A stretch of 64,000 bases of DNA, from positions 3,472,001 to 3,536,000 of the forward strand of contig OZ253569.1 in NCBI GenBank assembly GCA_965262875.1, written 5' to 3'. The stretch comes from JBALVT01 sp965262875. Its GTDB lineage: Bacteria; Pseudomonadota; Gammaproteobacteria; Pseudomonadales; Halieaceae. The notes below the pieces were generated by a model. That model saw only the letters and a list, made by a program, of their open reading frames with translations. It was not told the DNA's origin and searched no databases. Positions 54,753 to 63,395 of the stretch are shown here, in pieces. The position numbers and the translations under genes are program-made. The stretch's first letter is position 1, and every line of letters starts with the position of its first letter.

Positions 54753-56107
54753 GGCTCTTCTCCGCTTTGTTGAGTGAAAAAAGATGCTGACCATCAAGTA
54801 ACCTGTTGATATGTTTGGTTTATGACAACTTTACATAGGGCAGGTATATGACCATCAACATCTCACGGAATATTTTAAACCTCACGGGGCAACGTGTAAA
54901 TGAAATTAAACTGGACGAAGAGGGTGACAAGATTGTTATTCACTGTAGCCGGGACGCCCGCAGGAGCACTATAGACCCCACCACAGGCAAGAAGGGAACT
55001 ATCAACCAGCATATTCGCCGGCAGGTTAAGGATATCCCCCTTTTTGGGTATCCATGTGTGCTCGACATTGAACTGGCCCAAGTGTTTATTAGCAAGGGTG
55101 AGCGCCGCATTGAGGCGTGTGATTTTGTCGATAAAGGGTGCCGTTTCACCCACCGGTTTTGCCGACTGATCAGTGGATTATGCCGCCATATGTCTATTCA
55201 GGCCGTCTCCAGGCATTTGGGGATACGATGGGAGACAGTAAAGAATATCGACAAGGCATACCTGATGGAAACGCTCCCTGCGCTTGATCCTGCACAGTTG
55301 ACTGGCTTGGAATATATTGGTGTCGATGAAGTTGCCAGGGCGAAAGGCCATGACTATATGACGGTGGTCTACGATATGGTCGGAGGTCATCTGGTCTGGG
55401 TGGAAGCTGGTCGAACTGCCGAGGTGTTTGCAAGATTTCTAAAACATCTCTCCCCGGATACATCCAGTAAAATCAAGGCCGTAGCTATGGATATGGGCCC
55501 TGCTTATCAAAAGGCTGTCAGGGAGTGCTTGCCGTTGGCAGACATTGTGTTTGACCGTTTTCACGTCATGAAAAATTACAGCAAAGCTATCCATAATCAG
55601 CGCCGGCTTGAGTTCAGGAAGGCCGATCCGAATGGTAAAAAACTGATGAAGGGGACGCATTATCTGTTGCTCAAAAATGCGGATAAGTTGAGTGAGAAAC
55701 AAAGTAACAAGCTGCAAACGTTGTTGGATAGCAATAGCAACCTGAATGCGCTCTACGTTTTAAAAGAACAGCTTCAGTATCTGTGGAGTGCCACTTCATT
55801 TGAGGGGATGGCAGAGCAACTGGAAAGTTGGTGCTTGATAGCAGATCAGTCACACATGCTCTATCTGAAAAAGTTCGCAAAATCGCTCAGAAAACATTGT
55901 GTCGGCATCTGCAATTATGCAAAACACAAGCTAACAAGCGCCAGGATAGAGGCTGGTAATGTCAGTATAGGAATGATCCGTAAGCGCGCCAGGGGCATCA
56001 GGGATACCGAGTACTTCAAACTCAAAATTAGACAATCATCCCTCCCAGATAATCAATCTATGTTCTATTTGAAAACCTAGAATCACTCAACAAAGCGGAG
56101 AAGAGCC
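54753..56107 (+). mobile_element. IS-D (second ISL3-family element)
   Basis: 1355 bp. The ends share GGCTCTTCTCCGCTTTGTTG and five further bases (25 bp perfect). An 8-bp target duplication ATATATTT is at 54745-54752 and 56108-56115. Only one copy is in the window. It lies upstream of the small lipoprotein at 56134, whose promoter it probably interrupts. Confidence 0.94.
54848..56080 (+). CDS. ISL3-family transposase (IS-D)
   Basis: 410 residues, only distantly similar to the IS-B transposase. The helix-turn-helix is MSIQAVSRHLGIRWETVKNID; DDE residues are D in YIGVDEVARAKG, D in VAMDMGPAYQ and E in SARIEAGNVSIG. The N-terminus lacks the clear zinc finger of IS-B. Intact. Confidence 0.92.
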   Translation: MTINISRNILNLTGQRVNEIKLDEEGDKIVIHCSRDARRSTIDPTTGKKGTINQHIRRQVKDIPLFGYPCVLDIELAQVFISKGERRIEACDFVDKGCRFTHRFCRLISGLCRHMSIQAVSRHLGIRWETVKNIDKAYLMETLPALDPAQLTGLEYIGVDEVARAKGHDYMTVVYDMVGGHLVWVEAGRTAEVFARFLKHLSPDTSSKIKAVAMDMGPAYQKAVRECLPLADIVFDRFHVMKNYSKAIHNQRRLEFRKADPNGKKLMKGTHYLLLKNADKLSEKQSNKLQTLLDSNSNLNALYVLKEQLQYLWSATSFEGMAEQLESWCLIADQSHMLYLKKFAKSLRKHCVGICNYAKHKLTSARIEAGNVSIGMIRKRARGIRDTEYFKLKIRQSSLPDNQSMFYLKT

Positions 56108-56133
56108 ATATATTTATTTACGTCGGAAAAAGT

Positions 56134-56430
56134 TTGAAATACACATTATTTGTCGCAGCTGTGACAGTACTACTTACTGCCTGTACCGAAGAAGCTCGTA
56201 ATAAAATCAGTCGAACGACGGACAATTTTTTCGGCGAGGATTTACGGGTGTCGTATATTGACGGCGGCCAGGTGGTGAAAACCTGGACGGTCAAAGACGG
56301 TAAGATTACCAGCGGTAAGGGAGATGGTGGCAACGCGACGGGGTATTACTACTTCTGGAGCGTGGAGACGGGATATGTGCAAGTTCCCGTTGAGAGAACG
56401 GTCATAGAGGAAATTCAGGGCCCCAAATAA
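56134..56430 (+). CDS. Small lipoprotein of unknown function
   Basis: 98 residues starting from TTG 56134 (no ATG fits). The lipobox is LLTAC (Cys17) after a short hydrophobic stretch. The mature part, including FFGEDLRVSYIDGGQVVKTW and YYYFWSVETGYVQVPVE, has no family I know. Its upstream region begins only 26 bp away at the IS-D end, and its stop is 2 bp before IS-B copy 4, so both borders are IS-made. Confidence 0.6.
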   Translation: MKYTLFVAAVTVLLTACTEEARNKISRTTDNFFGEDLRVSYIDGGQVVKTWTVKDGKITSGKGDGGNATGYYYFWSVETGYVQVPVERTVIEEIQGPK

Positions 56431-56431
56431 C

Positions 56432-57752
56432 GGTTCTTCCGAGTTTCCTATGGGTAAAAGCCAAACAATGGTCAAGAATGTGGTACAAGAGTCTTTTTTT
56501 ATGGAGATATTCAAATGAAAGATACCGCGTTGTTTACTCAACTTTTGGGGCTTAGCGACCCATGGAAAATCACGGCTATTACCCCGGATCTGACCGACAA
56601 ATCAATTACCCTCCAGATAGATTGGCCAAAGGGAACGAAAGGCGCGTGTAGTGTCTGCCATGCCCTTTGTTCGGTTTACGACCATCGTGAGCAACGCACA
56701 TGGCGACACCTTGATACGATGCAGTTCAAGACGCAGTTAGTTGCTCAGGTTCCGCGTATTCATTGTAAAGCGCATGGAATCAAAAGCCTGAAAGTACCGT
56801 GGGCAGATACGCAGGCACGCTTTACGCATTTATTTGAGCGTTTCGCTATTGATGTGCTGTCGGCTGCCAGCAACAAGACACAGGCCGCAAAACTACTTGG
56901 TCTGTCGTGGGATGAGGTGCATCATATTCAATCCCGAGCAGTGAAAAGAGGGATGGACAGACGCTCTGTTGAGGAAGTGAAACACCTTGGCATCGATGAA
57001 AAAAGTTTTCGCAAGGGGCAATCCTATGCCAGCCTGCTGTACGATTTGAATGCGTCCAGAGTGCTTGAGGTCGTGGCAGATAGAACGACGGAATCGGCAA
57101 CCGCATTGCTGTCCACGCTTCCAGAACAGCAGCGTAATGAAGTAGCTGCTGTTGCCGTGGATATGTGGGTTCCATTTATGACGGCAGTTGAGGCGACTTT
57201 ACCGAACGCCGCCATTGTTCACGACAAGTTTCATATCGTCAGTTATCTTACAAAAATGGTTGACCAAGTCAGGCGCAAAGAAAATAAAACATTAAGAGCC
57301 GCCGGTATCAATGACCTGGTCGGGTCTCGCTATACCTGGTTACGCAATCCCGACAACTGGAGTGAAAAAGATGAAGCCACTTTTTATGGCCTTCAATCAA
57401 AGGGGTTGAAGGTTGCCCGAGCCTGGGCAATCAAAGAGACGCTGCTTGACCTGTGGACTTACAGCTACGATAAACCAGCCCGGGCGTTCTTTAAGAAATG
57501 GTACTGGTGGGCGACACATTCACGTCTAAAGCCGGTCATATCAGTCGCCAAGATGCTAAAGAAACATCTCGACAACATAATGGACTTACTTGAAACATCG
57601 CATCACCAATGCGACCGCAGAAGGATTTAATTCAAAGATTCAGACAATAAAATCGGCTGCCCGAGGATTTAGAAACTTCGAAAACTATCGAGTTTCAATT
57701 CTGTTCCACTGTGGAAAACTCAACCTCTACCCACAGGATTCCCAGTAGAACC
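56432..57752 (+). mobile_element. IS-B copy 4 (ISL3 family)
   Basis: 1321 bp, one base longer than the other copies. Standard ends and a perfect 8-bp duplication CAAATAAC at 56424-56431 and 57753-57760. The extra base disrupts the transposase. Confidence 0.95.
56515..57748 (+). pseudogene. ISL3-family transposase, frameshifted (IS-B copy 4)
   Basis: The reading frame follows the other copies through HLDNIM and is then shifted by one inserted G near 57583 (ATGGACTT instead of ATGACTT), ending early after 371 residues. The lost 40 residues include the third catalytic residue region (ATAEGFNSK), so the protein should be inactive. Confidence 0.9.
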
Positions 57753-57754
57753 CA

Positions 57755-58426
57755 AATAACTACCGTGTCTCCGCACTCCGTCGTTATAACATTCTCGACA
57801 CAGCTCCCGAAGAAGAATTTGATCATCTCACAGCCTTGGCCTCCTATATTTGCGAGACCCCAATTGCGCTGATATCGCTGGTGGATGAATCCAGGCAGTG
57901 GTTTAAATCCAAAGTTGGTCTTCAAGCCGGCGAGACTCCGCGCGATATGGCTTTTTGCGCCCACGCGATTCTGGAAGATCAGATCATGGTAGTGGAAGAC
58001 GCTACCGTAGATCCTCGCTTTTCCAACAACAAGCTCGTTACAGCTGACCCAAATATCCGTTTTTATGCCGGCGCGCCAATCTCGACCCCCGAGGGCTTTC
58101 CGCTAGGTACTTTGTGTGTAATCGATCGTGAACCGAGGAAGTTGAAGCCCGCTCAGCTGGTGGCCCTGGGTCAGCTGAGAGCTCAGGCGGACGCTCTATT
58201 TACCTTAAGATACGCCCAGTACGAGTTACAGGAAGCGCTAAAGCAGATAAAAATCCTTGATGGACTTGTGCCGATTTGTTCCTATTGTAAGAATGTTCGC
58301 GATGAGAACGGATACTGGCAAAGTGTTGAGGCCTATATTCGCAAACGTTCTGAGGCCGATTTTTCACACTGTATTTGTGAGAGCTGCGCGAAGCAGCGGT
58401 TCCCGGAAATCGCGGCGTCCCTGTAA
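57755..58426 (+). pseudogene. GAF-domain protein with C-terminal Cys4 motif, 5' end disrupted
   Basis: The open frame begins right after IS-B copy 4: NNYRVSALRRYNILDTAPEEEFDHL, then ALISLVDESRQWFKSKVGL, FCAHAILED, ADPNIRFYAGAPI and PLGTLCVIDREPRKL, a GAF domain like those of sensor proteins. The C-terminus has GLVPICSYCKNVRDENGYWQSVEAYI...CICESCAKQRFPE, a four-Cys motif typical of such regulators. No start codon is available upstream even when the IS is removed; internal TTG 57836 could give a shortened protein. About 14-20 residues of the N-terminus are missing. Confidence 0.75.
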
Positions 58427-58443
58427 CTTACGAGGAAAAAATA

Positions 58444-58893
58444 GTGGCTATAGTGGAAGATTCTGAAAAGGGTGATTTCTTTGCAGCGGTAGATGAGGCT
58501 TGTAAGAAGGCAGTTTGGTGCGCCATAGCGACAGTCGATGGCACGCAGCCAAGGGTTAGAATGGTGCACCCAACCTGGGACGGCGACGTTCTGTGGTTCG
58601 CCACTGGTCCGGATTCTCCCAAGGCCAATCACCTGCGTTCAAATTCCAATGTAGATATTCAATATCAGGTTGCTCCGCCCGACTTTGTTCATGTAATGGT
58701 TCGCGGTACAGCTGAGCTCGTTACTGATCAGGCAACTAAAAAGCATGCCTGGGAAACCATCGATTACGATCTGACGCAATTTGGGGCAACCGGTCCTGAT
58801 GATCCGATTTTCCTGCCTATAAAAGTTACGCCCAGTCGCGTTGAGTTATCTCAGATGTTTGGGTCGGTCAACAAGCGGGTATGGCGGTCCTAG
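58444..58893 (+). CDS. Pyridoxamine 5'-phosphate oxidase-fold protein
   Basis: 149 residues from GTG 58444 with GAGGAA upstream. Split-barrel pattern AVWCAIATVDGTQPRVRMVHPTWDGDVLWFATGPDSPKANHL, then YQVAPPDFVHVMVRGTAEL. A small FMN-binding general-stress-like protein; exact activity unknown. It starts 18 bp after the GAF gene, probably the same transcript. Confidence 0.82.
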   Translation: MAIVEDSEKGDFFAAVDEACKKAVWCAIATVDGTQPRVRMVHPTWDGDVLWFATGPDSPKANHLRSNSNVDIQYQVAPPDFVHVMVRGTAELVTDQATKKHAWETIDYDLTQFGATGPDDPIFLPIKVTPSRVELSQMFGSVNKRVWRS

Positions 58894-58910
58894 GCCTACT
58901 CGGGAGCGTT

Positions 58911-60332
58911 CTAGCAGGTAAACCCCATCCCCAACTTATCTAGCAGCTTCAGCCACAGGCCGCGCTTGCCGCCTTTTTTATCCGCCCTGATCAGCGCAAG
59001 TTGAGTAAGGCGCACGCCAATCCAGCGGAAAGGTTCCGGCGGCCAGGCCATCGCTTTTTTGGTCACAAACTGCATTGTAATTACATCGGAGGGGGCGTAG
59101 CCCAACAACTCGATACCAATACGAGCGCCGAAACGGGACGCGCTAACTCCGTGGCCGGTATAACCGACGGACCAAGCCAGGCGGCCGTCGTAAGCGACCC
59201 CAGGTACTACACAGAAGCGGGTAGATGTGGCGATCAAACCACCCCATTTATTGGAGAACTTTATCTTTCCTTCCAGCTGCGGGAACATAGTGAAAAACTC
59301 GGTGGCAAGTTGTTCGTAACGGGCCGGGGCGTCCATAAGCTTTGAATCAATGCCGCGATTGAAGTAGTAGCGAACCGCGCCCCCACCACCCCAAGTTATG
59401 CGATTGTCTTTGGTCAGTCGGAAATAATGGAACATATTGTTATAATCCGCGAGGGCATGTCGGGATTCCTGCTTGCCCCAGTGAATCAATTCGAGTTGCT
59501 CGGCGGTGAGCGGCTCGGTGGCCAGTTGATAATCCCAAACCGGAACGATCGAGCGATTTACCTTGCGGTAGGAACTGGTGTAGGCATTGGTGGCCATCAA
59601 CACTTTCTCGCACTGGATCTCGCCGCCTTGGCAAATAGCCCTCATTTCCGTTTTGCCCACAGGCAGGGCCTTAATCAGTTTGGTGTCTTCGTAAACCCGA
59701 ACGCCCAGTTTTTTGAGCAGTACATTCTTCAGCCCTAGGCACAAGCGCACTGGGTCGACGACACCGTCCAATCCTCCGCGATGCCAGCAACCGCCAAAAA
59801 ACGTCGGCGAGTTGGCCTGCCCGCGTATGGCATCCCGATCAAACCACACCACCTCTTCGCCGTCAGTCACTCGCTCCTGATATTCCTCATACAGGCGATC
59901 TGCAGACTCTGGGTCCAGCGCCACTTCGGTTTCACCTGTTTTTTCATAGCGCGCGTCGATATCATGGCGCTCCAAGGTGTCCAAAAGCTCCCTGATATTC
60001 TGAGTGCCCAATTCCTCAAGTCTGCCTGCCTCCCCGGGAAACTGTGCATCGATATTGGTCTCACCGTGAGCGATACTACTGGAGAGGAAGCCGCCGTTAC
60101 GGCCCGATGCACCGTCGGCGACAAAGGTCTGTTCGATAATAATAATATCAATATCGGGCTTGCGCTCCGCAGCCTGTACCGCTGCCCACAGCCCCGTAAA
60201 GCCGCCGCCAACGATCAACAGCTCGCAGCGTTCACTCCCGGATAGTGCAGGCAAGCGGTCGGGCATAATATCGGGGTCGTGCCATAGTGGACGGGCAACA
60301 GTGTCTTTCAGTGCGTCGTGATGTTTGTACAT
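58911..60332 (-). CDS. FAD-dependent amine oxidoreductase (PuuB/DAO family)
   Basis: 473 residues. The FAD dinucleotide fold is LLIVGGGFTGLWAAVQAAER; the family block is DGASGRNGGFLSSS; the C-terminal part has TWGGGGAVRYYFNRG, KWGGLIATSTRF and SVGYTGHGVSASRFGARI. It resembles gamma-glutamylputrescine oxidase and relatives; the substrate is uncertain. Its ATG lies in the TACATA duplication next to IS-A copy 5, so the native ribosome site and promoter (beyond 61814) are cut off by the IS. The coding frame is intact. Confidence 0.88.
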   Translation of the reverse strand: MYKHHDALKDTVARPLWHDPDIMPDRLPALSGSERCELLIVGGGFTGLWAAVQAAERKPDIDIIIIEQTFVADGASGRNGGFLSSSIAHGETNIDAQFPGEAGRLEELGTQNIRELLDTLERHDIDARYEKTGETEVALDPESADRLYEEYQERVTDGEEVVWFDRDAIRGQANSPTFFGGCWHRGGLDGVVDPVRLCLGLKNVLLKKLGVRVYEDTKLIKALPVGKTEMRAICQGGEIQCEKVLMATNAYTSSYRKVNRSIVPVWDYQLATEPLTAEQLELIHWGKQESRHALADYNNMFHYFRLTKDNRITWGGGGAVRYYFNRGIDSKLMDAPARYEQLATEFFTMFPQLEGKIKFSNKWGGLIATSTRFCVVPGVAYDGRLAWSVGYTGHGVSASRFGARIGIELLGYAPSDVITMQFVTKKAMAWPPEPFRWIGVRLTQLALIRADKKGGKRGLWLKLLDKLGMGFTC

Positions 60333-60333
60333 A

Positions 60334-61814
60334 GTCGACCCTGAAAAAGCCTAATTGGCCATCACGGCATCGCCGTAATGCCGTGGCTTGATAATAAACT
60401 GCGTTAAACGACTCCATAAGGAAGCCGTTTTCGGGGCCAATAAAAACAATCTCATCCACTTCCTGAAGTTAAACGCAGCAGCAGCCATCAGTACGTTAAT
60501 CTGGTCGCCTTCAAATCCTTTGAGATAACTTTTGTTCAATCGATGATCCGACTTCAGGTGGCCGATCACCGGCTCTATGCCAGCCCGCTTTCTAAAACGT
60601 TTCCGCATCAGCACCTGGTAGGCACTATCCGTATCCCGAGTACCTGTGCTGGGCATTATGATCCGCGTGTCATTGATCTTTTTCTTCCCTTTGTAACCCC
60701 GATCACATAAGCCAACGGCCGGTTTCAGTTTGTTAAGCCGCTTCAATTGCAACAGCACCTCCGGCAGCGTATGACCATCAAATTTGTTCGTATCAAAGGC
60801 CATGGCACCAACAATGATTTTTGAATCCCGAGTTGTCGTGATAGAAACCTTGGTGCCAAATTCATAGCGCTTATGCTCTTTGCCTTTACTCATGCAGTAG
60901 ACATGGGGTTCGTGCAAGCTGTACAGCTTGTTCGTATCCCCTCGCTTCTGGTTCAGTCCACGATGGAATAGTGCAAAGTCCTCTGCCAGCTTTTCCAGAA
61001 TGTCGAGTGGCAGTTTACGCTCCAATTCCCGCACTAAACGACCGGCAATGGTCTTTAGCCGCTTAACGGCTTTGCGGGCCTTGGCACGGTTCCTGGGATG
61101 TCCCGCAAAACGACATTCCAGTTTTCTTTGCTTAATTTCCTTGGCATAACTGCGGCGAAGTGTTATCCCTTCTTTCCTGGCCAATTTCAGGCAACGAACA
61201 ATAATCTTTCGGTACAACTTTGCATCGGTGGGAAAGGTGATGTTTTTTTCCTGTACTGTGGTGTCAATACAGACTTCCTCTTCGACCGCTTTCTCACCAT
61301 GAATGGTGATAGAGGATGCCAATATTTTTTCAAATCCCTTTTCGCCGACTCGCTTGCGGAAGTACACCAGATCGGATGGGTCACAAGGGAATGACCACTG
61401 GAATTCAACCTCCCCGCAAAATGCCTGGTAATACGGGTTTTGTACCCAGTGTTGCACGATAACCTCGTCGCTGACATTTTCCATATGCTTGAGAATAGAT
61501 AAACCCACCATCAAGCGTACGGGTTTGGCAGGCCTGCCAGTTGCCGCATACAAGGGAGCGAACTCCGATTCAAAAAAGTCCCAGGGTATGGTTCGCGCAA
61601 GATGTAACAGAGGGTGTTTCGGATTGAGTTGATCCATCAACCCAGCAGCCATAAAACTCATTTGATGGTGATCGGGGGAAGAATCTTTCATCGAGAGCCA
61701 CCTTTGTTTCGACCGGATTAAGTGCCAAATAGGCTTGAAACTGGTCGAAATCATCTCACAAATACCCAGTATTATCTAATACAATCAACATGTTAAGCGT
61801 TTTTCAGGGTCGAC
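60334..61814 (-). mobile_element. IS-A copy 5
   Basis: 1481 bp. Target duplication TACATA at 60328-60333 and 61815-61820. It sits immediately upstream of the oxidoreductase ATG, the same orientation as that gene. Confidence 0.95.
60351..61691 (-). CDS. DUF772-type DDE transposase (IS-A copy 5)
   Basis: 446 residues from ATG 61691, intact. The protein matches copies 2 and 4 as far as read, so these are recent copies. Confidence 0.93.
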   Translation of the reverse strand: MKDSSPDHHQMSFMAAGLMDQLNPKHPLLHLARTIPWDFFESEFAPLYAATGRPAKPVRLMVGLSILKHMENVSDEVIVQHWVQNPYYQAFCGEVEFQWSFPCDPSDLVYFRKRVGEKGFEKILASSITIHGEKAVEEEVCIDTTVQEKNITFPTDAKLYRKIIVRCLKLARKEGITLRRSYAKEIKQRKLECRFAGHPRNRAKARKAVKRLKTIAGRLVRELERKLPLDILEKLAEDFALFHRGLNQKRGDTNKLYSLHEPHVYCMSKGKEHKRYEFGTKVSITTTRDSKIIVGAMAFDTNKFDGHTLPEVLLQLKRLNKLKPAVGLCDRGYKGKKKINDTRIIMPSTGTRDTDSAYQVLMRKRFRKRAGIEPVIGHLKSDHRLNKSYLKGFEGDQINVLMAAAAFNFRKWMRLFLLAPKTASLWSRLTQFIIKPRHYGDAVMAN

Positions 61815-61845
61815 TACATAGGGTCTAATCCGCGCTCTTTACTTA

Positions 61846-63326
61846 GTCGACCCTGAAAAAGCCTAATTGGCCATCACGGCATCGCCGTAATGCCGTGGCT
61901 TGATAATAAACTGCGTTAAACGACTCCATAAGGAAGCCGTTTTCGGGGCCAATAAAAACAATCTCATCCACTTCCTGAAGTTAAACGCCGCGGCTGCCAT
62001 CAGTACGTTAATCTGGTCGCCTTCAAATCCTTTGAGATAACTTTTGTTCAATCGATGATCCGACTTCAGGTGGCCGATCACCGGCTCTATGCCAGCCCGC
62101 TTTCTAAAACGTTTCCGCATCAGCACCTGGTAGGCACTATCCGTATCCCGAGTACCTGTGCTGGGCATTATGATCCGCGTGTCATTGATCTTTTTCTTCC
62201 CTTTGTAACCCCGATCACATAAGCCAACGGCCGGTTTCAGTTTGTTAAGCCGCTTCAATTGCAACAGCACCTCCGGCAGCGTATGACCATCAAATTTGTT
62301 CGTATCAAAGGCCATGGCACCAACAATGATTTTTGAATCCCGAGTTGTCGTGATAGAAACCTTGGTGCCAAATTCATAGCGCTTATGCTCTTTGCCTTTA
62401 CTCATGCAGTAGACATGGGGTTCGTGCAAGCTGTACAGCTTGTTCGTATCCCCTCGCTTCTGGTTCAGTCCACGATGGAATAGTGCAAAGTCCTCTGCCA
62501 GCTTTTCCAGAATGTCGAGTGGCAGTTTACGCTCCAATTCCCGCACTAAACGACCGGCAATGGTCTTTAGCCGCTTAACGGCTTTGCGGGCCTTGGCACG
62601 GTTCCTGGGATGTCCCGCAAAACGACATTCCAGTTTTCTTTGCTTAATTTCCTTGGCATAACTGCGGCGAAGTGTTATCCCTTCTTTCCTGGCCAATTTC
62701 AGGCAACGAACAATAATCTTTCGGTACAACTTTGCATCGGTGGGAAAGGTGATGTTTTTTTCCTGTACTGTGGTGTCAATACAGACTTCCTCTTCGACCG
62801 CTTTCTCACCATGAATGGTGATAGAGGATGCCAATATTTTTTCAAATCCCTTTTCGCCGACTCGCTTGCGGAAGTACACCAGATCGGATGGGTCACAAGG
62901 GAATGACCACTGGAATTCAACCTCCCCGCAAAATGCCTGGTAATACGGGTTTTGTACCCAGTGTTGCACGATAACCTCGTCGCTGACATTTTCCATATGC
63001 TTGAGAATAGATAAACCCACCATCAAGCGTACGGGTTTGGCAGGCCTGCCAGTTGCCGCATACAAGGGAGCGAACTCCGATTCAAAAAAGTCCCAGGGTA
63101 TGGTTCGCGCAAGATGTAACAGAGGGTGTTTCGGATTGAGTTGATCCATCAACCCAGCAGCCATAAAACTCATTTGATGGTGATCGGGGGAAGAATCTTT
63201 CATCGAGAGCCACCTTTGTTTCGACCGGATTAAGTGCCAAATAGGCTTGAAACTGGTCGAAATTATCTCACAAATACCCAGTATTATCTAATACAATCAA
63301 CATGTTAAGCGTTTTTCAGGGTCGAC
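61846..63326 (-). mobile_element. IS-A copy 6
   Basis: 1481 bp. Target duplication TACTTA at 61840-61845 and 63327-63332. Only 31 bp of chromosomal DNA (61815-61845, counting duplications) lie between copies 5 and 6. Confidence 0.95.
61863..63203 (-). CDS. DUF772-type DDE transposase (IS-A copy 6)
   Basis: 446 residues from ATG 63203. The further upstream ATG of the other copies is changed to ATT here, which argues that the 446-residue start is the real one. A few silent changes (aaacgccgcggctgcc) distinguish this copy. Intact. Confidence 0.93.
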   Translation of the reverse strand: MKDSSPDHHQMSFMAAGLMDQLNPKHPLLHLARTIPWDFFESEFAPLYAATGRPAKPVRLMVGLSILKHMENVSDEVIVQHWVQNPYYQAFCGEVEFQWSFPCDPSDLVYFRKRVGEKGFEKILASSITIHGEKAVEEEVCIDTTVQEKNITFPTDAKLYRKIIVRCLKLARKEGITLRRSYAKEIKQRKLECRFAGHPRNRAKARKAVKRLKTIAGRLVRELERKLPLDILEKLAEDFALFHRGLNQKRGDTNKLYSLHEPHVYCMSKGKEHKRYEFGTKVSITTTRDSKIIVGAMAFDTNKFDGHTLPEVLLQLKRLNKLKPAVGLCDRGYKGKKKINDTRIIMPSTGTRDTDSAYQVLMRKRFRKRAGIEPVIGHLKSDHRLNKSYLKGFEGDQINVLMAAAAFNFRKWMRLFLLAPKTASLWSRLTQFIIKPRHYGDAVMAN

Positions 63327-63395
63327 TACTTAATATATCAACCCTAAAGTTCCTCGCTTTCGAACCGGGTGATTTGTTTGGTATTCAGGTAATTG

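Noticed and set aside
38513..57752. Composite transposon made by IS-B copies
   Set aside because: Copies 1 and 4 have their own target duplications and copies 2 and 3 have unmatched flanks; no shared outer duplication was found.
60334..63326. Composite transposon made by IS-A copies 5 and 6
   Set aside because: Each has its own duplication (TACATA, TACTTA) and only 31 bp lie between them, which is native promoter DNA.
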